Below, piece after piece: positions 54,375-64,000 of a stretch of 64,000 bases of DNA. Within the stretch, counting starts at the first letter, position 1. Each line of letters begins with the position of its first letter. This DNA comes from Seminavis robusta (Eukaryota > Bacillariophyta > Bacillariophyceae > Naviculales > Naviculaceae), in NCBI GenBank assembly GCA_903772945.1, contig CAICTM010000011.1, forward strand, positions 1 through 64,000, in the 5' to 3' direction. A program made the translations under genes and the position numbers. The notes below the pieces were generated by a model. That model did no database searches. It worked only from the letters and a program-made list of their open reading frames with translations, and was not told the DNA's origin.

Positions 54375-57300
54375 GCTCCTAGGACCCGGTGACTTCTAGT
54401 GGTTGATTATAAAATGTACGACCCAGCTCAATGGCCAATTCTTATCCATATTACCATGCTACACATCGGGTACCACATGATTCAAAATACAAGCCCTTGG
54501 GCTCTCATCAATGAACAAATCTGTGGTACTCTGGCGACACTCACTCAAAACAAGGTTTGAGTCCTTGACAGCTGCATCGCTTCTCAAGAAGACCTTCCAT
54601 GGACCATGTTCGGCATAGGATACTACTGAGCCAGCAGATGCATAACATCCTGGATGCAGCACTCCAGAAACATGGGTGCCAGCAATGGTTAGCCCCTTGC
54701 GATCAATGTAGTGGGCACTCACATGGGCGTTGTCCACTATTGTGCACCCTTTAAAGTGAAGCTTTCCACACTCATAGAGAGCATTACCAAAGTACCAGAG
54801 ATCCCCTTCCACTTCAGCTCCCAGCATGCGCGCATAGTAGGTAAACATCGGGGTCCCGGCAAGCAGTAGTTCCAACACGTTTTGAACCCGGAAAAACCAA
54901 ACATTCGTGATATAAGCTCCAAATGTTCTCAGTTGAACACCAGTTGGAAGATTCAACTGTATTGCTTCAAAAACTCGGGAGGATAAAACCCATACAAACA
55001 ACTGCAGAAGGACAGCCACGAGAAGAACAAAAACAGCCACACCAGTTGTTGCATTGTTCATGAAAGCAAGTCCAAGCTCATAGGAAGGTATGAGGGAGGC
55101 AAACAGCACCACAGCCAGGAATATCTGCGTGATTTCTGGGAGGACAAAGTCCATAAATATGCTGGGTTGCGAGGCCCGACCTGAGGGGTTCAAATCGTAG
55201 ACATTACCAGCCACATCCAGCCTTGGCGGGATTGAGGACTGCATAATCTTGACACCAGCATGCAGATTGACACCATAACCAATGCTGCTTTTGATAATCT
55301 CAATCTTGGAGGTTGATTGCTTCCTGAAGTCAAGAGAGATCGTCGCAACAAAAGACTTGCGGATCTTGACAAAGTCCACCTTGGACGGGAAGAAGATTAT
55401 GTATGGGTTATTGAGAAGCGATTCAGAATCAACATCAAGACCATGAAGGAAGAGAATGACATGCCAGAGTTTGGTTACACCAATGAAGGGTGTAAGAGTC
55501 CGAGCAGCTACACGGAAGTGGAAGTCACAGGCCCAGTTGGTTGCCCGGCGATATAGTGAACCACCGTATTCATCTGATGGCTTTCTCTTCCCAATCAGAA
55601 GCCATTTAAGTGCAATGCTGGTGATGAGGGCAAGGAGGGCAGTGACAAAAAAAAGCAGGAACCAATGGAGGATGGCAGCATAGCGCCAAGAGGGCAAGAT
55701 TTTGTTGAGTGTGGTATGCACAAGGAAGGACAGGGCAAAGTAGTGATACGCTTCAAGGAAAAGCCAATCTATCTTGAAGGCATCCAGCAGATTTTCTTCC
55801 CAGTACCATGATTCTGAAGGCTCAAATATGCCAGAATGGCATGCTGGATTGCCTCTGGCAAGTACACCATCTGGCACTTGAGCCCCTTCTTCAACAACAG
55901 ATAGTTTCTCCACCTTGCTGTTATCTCCAATGGAAGCACCCAGACCGACCATCCCAGACACTTGACAGCTGTTTCCAATAATGATTGGTCGGAATGTAAC
56001 TGTTGGGCCTGTTTCTGTTGATTGGGAGAATTTCCTGCACTTTATAGGGTGGCTGATGACAGTGTTTTCCCCAATGGTCACAAGATCAAATTCGCGGATA
56101 AAGGATTCAATCCTTGTGCTCCATGCCAGGTCGACCCCAAGAAGCCAGTAGAAGACCCAAATGAACTTTGTCTCCACAATAAACCGCCCCACAAAGTACT
56201 CCCAGACTTCCAAAAGTCTGTCAAGAAACCACCATTGAAGGTAGCCCCAAGACAAGAGTTCAATTTGCCTGTGCAAATAGGTTCCAATGACTGCATACTT
56301 GCAGAAAACCACAATGACAGAAAAAGAGATCAGGTACAGAGGGACGGACATGGGCAAAAGAATCCAAACAACTGGGCTGTTGCACTCCCCAACTTTGTTT
56401 GATTCACAGTGGTTCATTGCCCAGGAGGCAAGGAAGTAGGAAGGAAGAATGGAGCTAAGAAACAGGAGGATAATCATCACTGATCCCAGAGCTTGCAGTA
56501 TTCCAAGCTGTGGCTTGCTCGGCCTAGATCTTGGCAAATTCGGCAGATTGGAGTAATTGCAAGCTTCTTCTATTGGAAAACTCTTGTTCTCTGATGCTGA
56601 CACGAACAATGCGAGTGCATTCGGTGTTGGGTAAAGCTGTTCAAAGTTGGCTGGGAGTACCACATGCAACTGTTCCTCTACTGTGTTCCTCAGCTCGGCA
56701 CTCTTGAGGGATGTGAGTCCATTTTCTGCCCAAGTCTTGGATGTGTCAACATGAGACCCAAACACAGACATTATCGCTGCAGACACTTTGTCTGAGCCCA
56801 CAGTGTCAGAAACTCTAGTATCATGCAACCTGGAGTCTGCAGTGCTTGCCTTAGCTGGATGGTCAGCCAACCCCCACTGGTCAAATTTGGACATCCAGTT
56901 TTCTTCATCAAGAGCAAGCTGATGTTTGCTATTTGGAGCCAGTGGGGTGTATCCAAACTTTTTTGCACAGGATAGGTTTAGCTTTCCAAAATAATGCAGT
57001 GCTCTTCTTGACAGGATCGGTTCATTATGAAACTTGTTCGGCATCAGCTTCCTTCCCGTGACCTGTGTAACCAGGTAGAGACTAATCAACCTTGCAGAGA
57101 AGAAATTTGCGCCGACATCTCCGATGATGCAGGGAAGCAGCAATTTGGAAACCATCCAGCTGGAAGCATTTCTGTCTCCAACCCCTGAAGGAAGGAATCA
57201 ACAGAATAGTGCAACAGTGAGATTTTACCAGATCTGCCCATGATGGAATTTAGAAATGCAACTTACAGGCCACAATATGCATTTGCCAATCAATGTACAG

Positions 57301-58075
57301 ATTATTCATAGCACTTGTATTGGATGCATGCTGCATCAAAACCTTCTTGGATTGGGTTGTGGCTGTCATAACAGGATTTGTAGCAAGTCTCCTACCAACT
57401 TCTGAGTTTTCCTTGTGTCCATGTTTTTGCTCAACCCAAACAGCCTCAAACATGTTTAGACACAAGAGGTCATTGATTCTATCAACCTGGGCATTAATGG
57501 CTTGGCCTTCAGCTGATCCCAAACTTTGTAGGACAAGTTTCAGTAGTGCAGCAACTGACCTACTCTTGATCCAATGGAAGAATGGCAACTTCCCATAAAT
57601 GGGGTCTTGGTCTGGGAGGTCAAGCATCTCTTGTAGCTCGGTTGGGACTTTCTGAGTAGTCTCATGTGTGTTTTCCCACTCAGCATCGTTCTGTAACTTT
57701 TGTTGCATACACTCTGGGTTATCCATCATGAAGGTTGTCACCCATTCCAGGACAAGGATTTGGTGCACAAGTTGTAAAAGGAAATCTGTCCTGTCCTCAA
57801 TCAAAAGCCAGTCTGGATTTTCACATAAGGTATCAGCAAGCTGGCAGATGCTTGGGTGCTTGTCCTCAAGATGCTTCAGGATTTGGGAGCACATGGCTTG
57901 CATTGCAGCTGTTGTCTTGATGGCAATGGACCACGCTTCTTCAATGCCAGAGACCCCAACTAGATGAAGTTCATCGAAGTACTCATCCAACTTGCTGGGG
58001 TTGCACACTACAACATGAACAGCTTCGACAGCTTTGCTGGGCAGGGCATTTGTTTGGCTAAGGTCGATGTCAGGG
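54375..58075. repeat. Segmental duplication, copy 2 (with 44858-48533)
   Basis: This is the sister of 44858-48533. It covers the 3' flank, exon 3, the 81-82-bp intron and the extra-domain part of exon 2 of gene D. Confidence 0.85.
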
Positions 58076-59838
58076 AGCCCAAGCTCGGGCACACAACCAC
58101 CTTCAAGACGCTTGAACTGTAAAAACACAGAGGAATCCTTCCAGTCACCAGCAATCGTGGTCCGCCGGATCTCACTCCTCTTCAGCTTGCCAGAGGTGGT
58201 TTTGGGTGTCACACCCAACTTTAGGACCAAAACCTCAGAAGCTAAAAGACCATGCACTTGGGATACATGGTTGGATATTTGCACAGCCAAGTCTTCATTT
58301 TCTGCCTTGACAAATCCTTTGCGGCCCTCCACAGTAATACCAACACTATCCTCCCCATACTGGAAGGCAGTTGTCCGGCCTGGACGGATAACATCGCCAA
58401 AGATATCATCAATAGAGAGCTCCACATCTGTTGGGTAGTAGTTCTTTCCATTGATAATGATAACATCCTTGACTCGTCCAGTTACATAGAGCTGTCCACT
58501 CAAAACTCTCCCCAAATCACCAGTGTCCAGCCAGGTGCCTTCGTAACCAGGCAAGCCGTTGGCAAAGGTAGAGGCAGTCAGCTGTGACTGGCCATAGTAC
58601 CCAGCTGCCACACAAGGAGACTGGACCCAGATAGTCCCAACTTGTCCATCTTCAACCTCCTTTCCATCCTCAACTATCCGAAGCTTGACAGATGGAGAGT
58701 CTACTGGACCACAGCAAACGACCCCATCAGAGTCAGGGTAGGCAGGTCCTCCTGTGAGAAACACAACAGCCTCAGCCAGACCATAGAGGTTGTACACATG
58801 TTCTCGTCTGATAGAAAGGGTTTGTGCCAACTCCTCCACTACATGTCTCTGAGTGGGTTCCGCAGCAAACATAGCATGAGTGACATGACTCCAGTTGGCA
58901 TTTCTGTTGGCCTGTTTCAACCGTTTCAGTAGCAATGCATAGGCAAAGTTTGGAGCACAAGTATGAGTGGCTTGGTAGGTCTCTACCATATCAGTCCACA
59001 ACAGGGGCCTCATGATAAAGTCGATAGGTGATGCCATGATAACATGAACTCCGGCATACAGAGCGCTCATAAATCCCGACACAAGTCCCATGTCTGAGAA
59101 AAGCAAAAAAGCAAATTATAGAATGTCAGGGACACAATCTTTTTTTTGTCTCCATGAGAAAGTATCGTCAAAATGTGGCTTACCATGGTATTGTGGGAGC
59201 CACAAGGCTCCCACAGCATTTGTGCCTAATACTCGTGAAATGGCCCAAATGTCTTCCACCAGGTTGTTGTGACTGATCATGACTCCTTTGGGACATCCCG
59301 TACTTCCAGAGGTGTATTGGATGAAGCAAATTTCTTCAGTTTTTCCCACAAATGTCTCGTAATCTTTGGACTTGTTGGGGTTGCTCTTCTTGATTGGTAG
59401 ATTATCAGTCCCAATCCACTTCACTCCAGTCTTGTAGAGGATGCTAGCTGCAGTCATTCCAGCAGCAAACACGTTAGTCGAGAGAGCATACTTGGCTCCG
59501 GCATCCTTGGCAAAACCACGGAACTTTGGCATTTCTGTCTTGAGCTGATTGGGATTTGGTGGATAGATGGAACAGGGGATGACTCCAATCTTCATGGCTC
59601 CAAACATTCCAGCCAAGAACTCTAGACCAAAGGGATAGGCAATCATGACCCGGTCTCCCTTTTGGCATCCCAGCTTGAGGAGGCGAGCCGCCACAACATT
59701 GGACTGGTCTTCCAGCTGCTTGAATGTCATCTTGTTTTGTTCCACACACTTGATGTCGACCCATGTGAAGACGACCTTGTCAGGAGTCTCCACAGCATGG
59801 TGGTTGAGTGCTTCTAGGATGGTCTTAAAGTGCTTCAT
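54459..59838 (-). CDS. FAAL / extra domain / carrier / Pls-like membrane protein, gene D
   Basis: Exons 59838-59184, 59093-57267 and 57184-54459 (introns 90 and 82 bp, GT-AG) sum to 5208 nt, giving 1735 aa with no interruption. The ligase comes first: YTSGSTGCPKGVM (about 175), HDMGL (218), YGLAEAVVF, WLDTGDLG, NGKNYYPTDVE and Lys in TTSGKLKRSEIR (about 521). Then comes an extra block of about 410 aa (about 535-945, starting LPDIDLSQTNALPSKAV). It is mostly alpha-helical in appearance, with WVTTFMMDNPECMQQ, IYGKLPFFHWIKSRS, RRLATNPVMTATT and LLLPCIIGDVGANFF; I cannot assign it. The carrier Ser is about 986 (NGLTSLKSAEL). The rest is membrane helices plus hexapeptide stretches (GMVGLGASIGDNSKVEKLSVVEEGAQVPDGVLARGNPA). 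The ligase middle matches B, and everything from the extra domain onward matches C. The expected role is acyl activation and carrier loading at a membrane. Confidence 0.88.
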
Positions 59839-61853
59839 TTCGGCTTTTTGCTGGTACCAATATGGTATCTGTTGGCTTTCTTTCCTTAGGAGACGCAGCT
59901 ATTACGAGAGTATTAGTAGGACCCGACACTGTGTGACGATTGACTTCCGAGAGCTGATTGAGGATTCGAAAGGCGGTCGGTTTGTGGCTTGTTGGCTTCG
60001 TTTGGACGTTCCGTCAGCCAAAGCGCAAGAGACGACTGCAGAAACCGGAGGAGCCCGGCGAGGATCACTCGGATCCCGAACTAAACAACTTGACTTCTTT
60101 TTTACGTCTGTTGGCCTGGCACATGCAAATTCAAAAGTCCTACGCAGTTTTGGTAACTTTGGGCGTGGTTTTTCGGCAGACCCATCCGAAAAAGAACCTG
60201 CCACGCTACGGTCTAGGGCAAGACTAATCCCACCAGTTTTTTGTTTGGTGACCTCACGCATCTAAGCTTGTAAAGCTTAGGACAATAAAACAGCCCAGCC
60301 AGTTTTTAGTCGTGTCACAAAGTGTAGCTGCCAATAATTGACGACTTTCCAAAGAAGTCAACTGGCTGGCTCACTGAGTTCTCTGAGTAATTATTTCTTG
60401 CGCTGATTTGAAGCTATTGGTTCTTGGCCAAGACTAAGACTCGACTCCAATCCTACACGTACTGTACAAGCTTGGTCGCTGATGACTGGCCCGATCTGTG
60501 TAGAGATCACTTCTTACTTCAACCGAACACAAAATACATTGTACAGTAGATGCTAATGCTCAAATTTTGGAGCGTTGGTGTCGGAGGTGACGCTACTGCC
60601 ACCATGGGCCCACAAGAAGTAATCACGAGCCGCCCCTGCCACCACGAGATGCAGACAACGTTTCGGTCCATTGACTACATGTACCTAGCTAGCTAGCTAG
60701 CCAGCTAGCCAGCAGCCAGCCAAAAGAAAAATGAATCTATCTTCGATGGTACTGCTAGACTGACTTTATGGTCGTAGCGCGCAGCATGATTGCTGATTCG
60801 CCATTGAGTTGCATGCATTCATCAAAATCGACGCGAGAGATCCTCGGAACCGGAGTAGCAATGACATCGATTCCCGACAGTCTGCGGCACCTTTGCTACT
60901 AGCTAGTATCATCCATCGAATCAGTGGAATGGTTCAATCATTAAGCCTCAGTCAATCGAAAGCCATCCCTATTGAAATCATACCGGTACCTTACCAGCGT
61001 GGGAACGTAGTATTCTTCTCTTGGCCCACGAAACTCAAGTTGGCTTTCTATTCTCTGAAACCCTAATACCGGTACCGGTACCATTGTCGCACTCCGAATA
61101 ACGCCAGCCTGAACAGATCGTCAACAGAGAAGATTGGATCTTCCTATGGATTGATCATTCGATTCAGCCATCCATCCGTATGTTCTTGTTGTTGCCTAGC
61201 TAGTGTTTGGTTGGTGATTCCTGTGTTGTACCCATTGTCCTGTATTGCAGTGGACTTGGTATTGGTGGACTTGGCAAGTCGCGAGAACAATGGCCGTGTA
61301 TTGTGGATTCAAAGCCAACAGAAACGCACAAGCAATGCTACAACTGCCTCGAAACAATAGCATCAAAAATTTCCTGTTAGCATTGCTCCATGGACAGATT
61401 GAGTTGGAAACTTTCGATGCTATCTTCAAGCCCATAAATCTCAATGCCACCAGCTACTGTGGCCTAGGTTGTACTGAGTAGGGCCATAGAATCCTCCCAT
61501 TCTAAGCAGGAATCGAGAACATACACGTGCAAGGTAAGGTCACTATAAGTGGGAGTGCAGTTCGTTTATCGATTACTCTAATTATTTAAACGATCGAATT
61601 TTCTAATTAGACGTCAGTACCGTGTGACACATTTGAATGTAGGCTGGCTTAAAAAGGTTTCCGAAATCCTAATAAGTTCCGAAATGGGCGCCCCCTTGCG
61701 AAATGAGATGCCTTCCGTGCGGATTTGGAAGCTGGGCATACGTTTCGGGAACTTCTTTCGCAAAAGACAACATCTGATGTCGCAATCGACAACAGGCGAG
61801 CTTAGTTTACCTCATTTTTTCTCGCTAATTACATAAAAACTATGTAAGTATCT
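59839..61853. other. intergenic; upstream of gene D
   Basis: No gene is recognised. An 89-codon frame at 59958-60227 (basic, then LNNLTSFLRLLAWHMQIQK) is the only one with protein-like composition, and it lacks support. CTAGCTAGCCAGC runs lie at about 60687-60720 and ACCGGTACCGGTACC at about 61068-61082. The D promoter should lie just right of 59838. The last 200 bp may be a terminal region of the Plavaka-like transposon, but no inverted terminus was matched. Confidence 0.4.
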
Positions 61854-63963
61854 TTATCTGTGTCGATCAAATTCGTGAGGATCCTCCACCCAAGAGATGA
61901 ACTCGTCGCTCCACTCTGACCTAGGCCTAACTTTGAAATACCTATCTCCGTCTTTGCAACCGATATCTGGCACCACACACATTGGGGAAACAATGGCACC
62001 CACATCAGCCAGGTAGAATGTGCGCTTCTTCTGACCTATGTCCTTGATCAGGGGTTGGAACAGGTCACTCATGGTGACTTCCTTGTGATTTAGATCCCAT
62101 TTTGCACTCTCTACCACGGCATAGGTCAGGTTTTCCAGGTAGATACCTCCATATTCCCTAAGCTCGGCATCCATATTCGCAGCGCCTGGTTCAGGTAGCT
62201 ATTGCAGAGTCACAAAGCACCAGATGTGGCACGGCAAGTCGTCGTAGTCACCATAATCAGGATCTCCCCAATTGATCATTGCCCAATCCCTCCAAGGTCC
62301 GCCACCTCTAAAGTCAGGATGACCACGGAAAGTAACACCATTCCTTTTGTGTTCAGTGCAGATTGGCAGCTCATAGTCCGGGATACCCAAGAAATCTTCC
62401 AGCTTGTCCTGCAGTGCAAGAAGGAAATCAACAATGTCTGCACTGTACCTGATGCATGCCAAGTCAGGACTCCTCTCCATCTTTGCCTTAAAAGCCATGA
62501 CAGGATCCCAGCCATCGTCTTCGGGGCCAACACTCATCAAATACACTTCCAGTTTGGTGCCACCGGTAGAGATACGGTCCTCCTCCTCTTCTTGTTCATC
62601 CTCACTGTTGGTTCCATCGTCCTTGTCGCTATCGGTTGCATCCTTGTCGCTATCGCTTCCATCCTTGTCGCTATCGCTTCCATCCCTGTTTCCCATGATA
62701 GGCGTTGTTGATTCCTGAGATTCATTGTCCTCTTCCACAACAAAGGAACCATCATCATCCGCATGCAATGGATCAAAATCACCATAGTACTCCCACAATT
62801 CGCTACCATTCAGCTCGGCCATTGCCCAGTGGATGATGAGAAACTCAATCAACCTTATCGCTGTTTGTATTTCAAATGTGGCGATGTTCTTCTGGGTGAG
62901 TTTGGCTGCCACTTTGGTGATTTTGTGACCACTTTCGTTTGAACCGGTGTCGTGTTCCTGAGGTACACCATACAAAATGATATCCCTTGCCATGTGCATT
63001 ATCGCGTGGAACTTCATCACTCTCATACCCATTTTGTCTACTCGCTTCAAAATCTTCTTAAGCAGGTACATAATGAAGCGATTCTTCTTCTCCAAACGCT
63101 TCACAATGTGAATGTCCATCTCCCGTTGATTCAGAAAAGCTTCCCATTCCAGCAGCAATTCCACCAGACGGAGCCAATCCTTTCGGAGCTGTGGTGTCGC
63201 AAAATATACGCTTTGCTTCAGGATTTCGATACCCTTGGTGGATCGCAATACGGTAGCAATCAGTAGTAAAACGCCACGGTACTCCATGGCCATCAGCTTC
63301 TTCTTTTGATTGATTCCATGGGAGAACTTACAGTTGGGAAGATCTCGTTCGGAATTCTTATTGAAGAGTTCGCCATATTGCTGAGCCAAAGCATCGATCT
63401 CTTTGGCTCCGATTGAGCTTGCATCCTAAGTGGGCGCCCTCGTGCGCCTGAGGTATATGGGTTCGTCACGACACCGTTCAGCGGATCGTCTGACGAGGTG
63501 TAGCCTTTAAAATAAAATTTCGTTATTTTTCAATCTGGGCAAAGAATGCTGCTCTCACATACAGGAAGATACCCAACAGGATCGCATGGAGCATTTCAGA
63601 AGGGAATGCACCGTGGATACCGGTATCATCAGTTGGATGGAACCGAAGCTCGTACCATGCATTTTCAATGAATTGCTGGGAGATGTCTTTTAGACCTTCC
63701 TTGTCCTTGTCCTTGATCAAGTTGGTAATCTCTGTCACTGTTTTGGCCTCATAATCAGCAAGTGGATCATCAGTTTCTTCATTGGGACAGTGACAGTACC
63801 GGCACAAATGCTTCACATTCCCTGCCCGACTCCTATACTTCCCACAATGCTTCTCTGCCTCATCCGTGTCGGCCCTTACCATGAGAGTCCAGAAGACTAG
63901 CTCAAGGTTTCGGTAAAGCTTTCCTCGGTAATGGAGATCCCAGACCATGCCATTTGCATCCAA
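61854..63963 (-). mobile_element. Plavaka-like (CACTA-related) DNA transposon, transposase C-terminal part, broken
   Basis: Minus-strand coding continues beyond the right edge. 63963-63523 encodes a Cys-rich HLCRYCHCPNEETDDPLADY segment and HGAFPSEMLHAILLGIF. 63389-62199 encodes AQQYGELFNKNSERDLPNC, FSHGINQKKKLMAMEYRGVLLL, a His-rich GMRVMKFHAIMHMARDIILYG, VTFRGHPDFRGGGPWRDWAMINWG and LPCHIWCFV. 62174-61854 gives FYLADVGAIVSPMCVVPDIG and a WSDEFISWVEDPHEF end. This order fits Plavaka-type transposases known from fungi and protists. An in-frame TAG at 62199-62201 separates the last two parts. About 100 bp of unrelated DNA (63425-63530) splits the first two, joining QIE to SIGAKEIDALAQQY, and lacks clear GT-AG ends. 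Family assignment is from memory of these motifs. Confidence 0.65.
62617..62686. repeat. 21-bp coding repeat (DGSDSDK)
   Basis: About three copies of TCCTTGTCGCTATCGCTTCCA lie within the transposase. On the minus strand they encode DSDKDGS units in a disordered acidic tract. Confidence 0.8.
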
Positions 63964-64000
63964 CGGTAGGTAAGAATGCAGTATGGCCGCCAGGTGCGTA

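Overview
The window looks like nuclear DNA of a eukaryotic microalga, most likely a pennate diatom. This rests on short GT-AG introns (65-115 bp) in long, otherwise compact genes, on a dense litter of 5'-truncated LINEs, copia, piggyBac-like and Plavaka-like remnants, on intergenic DNA full of CTAGCTAG and TACCGGTA palindromes, and on the protein repertoire. The species is an inference, since no marker gene is present.

Layout. 1-7.9 kb is transposon ground: a copia remnant, an odd GAGAAACTA array, a LINE 3' end with a 12-bp target duplication, a broken piggyBac-like transposase, a stray piece of a DUF1800 gene and another LINE 3' end with an 11-bp target duplication. 8.1-16.1 kb (minus) is one 14-exon gene for a membrane-anchored DUF1800-DUF1501 fusion of 1816 aa; every intron is GT-AG and the phases close exactly. 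17.4-20.3 kb is a 5'-truncated LINE with a perfect 17-bp target duplication. 20.8-23.3 kb (plus) is a type II membrane glycosyltransferase candidate. 23.6-25.2 kb and 30.4-30.9 kb are two copies of one non-coding repeat, the first split by a second copy of the same LINE.

25.5-59.8 kb carries four members of one gene family: A (25472-29754, minus), B (33065-37338, plus), C (44942-50442, minus) and D (54459-59838, minus). Each has a fatty-acyl-AMP-ligase-type adenylation domain, a carrier-protein domain with a phosphopantetheine serine, and a long multi-pass membrane region with hexapeptide (left-handed beta-helix) segments resembling the NRPS terminal domain TIGR02353 of Pls-type synthetases. 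B (1395 aa) and D (1735 aa) read through cleanly once introns are removed. A and C are damaged. C and D carry an extra block of about 410 residues between ligase and carrier that I cannot assign; A and B lack it. D is a mosaic: part of its ligase is almost identical to B, which lies in the opposite orientation, while its C-terminal two thirds are almost identical to C. A plausible reading is that an acyl group is adenylated, loaded on the fused carrier and handed to the membrane-embedded C-terminal part. Substrate and product are unknown.

Between these lie a PAQR/hemolysin III-like membrane protein (40132-40974, minus) and an acidic protein with a thioredoxin-like segment (42453-44312, minus). 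The window ends in a Plavaka-like DNA transposon (61854 to beyond 63963, minus). The remaining intergenic stretches (roughly 16.1-17.4, 31.6-33.0, 37.3-40.1, 41-42.4, 50.5-53.1 and 59.8-61.8 kb) hold repeats or nothing I can name. I found no rRNA, convincing tRNA or CRISPR array.
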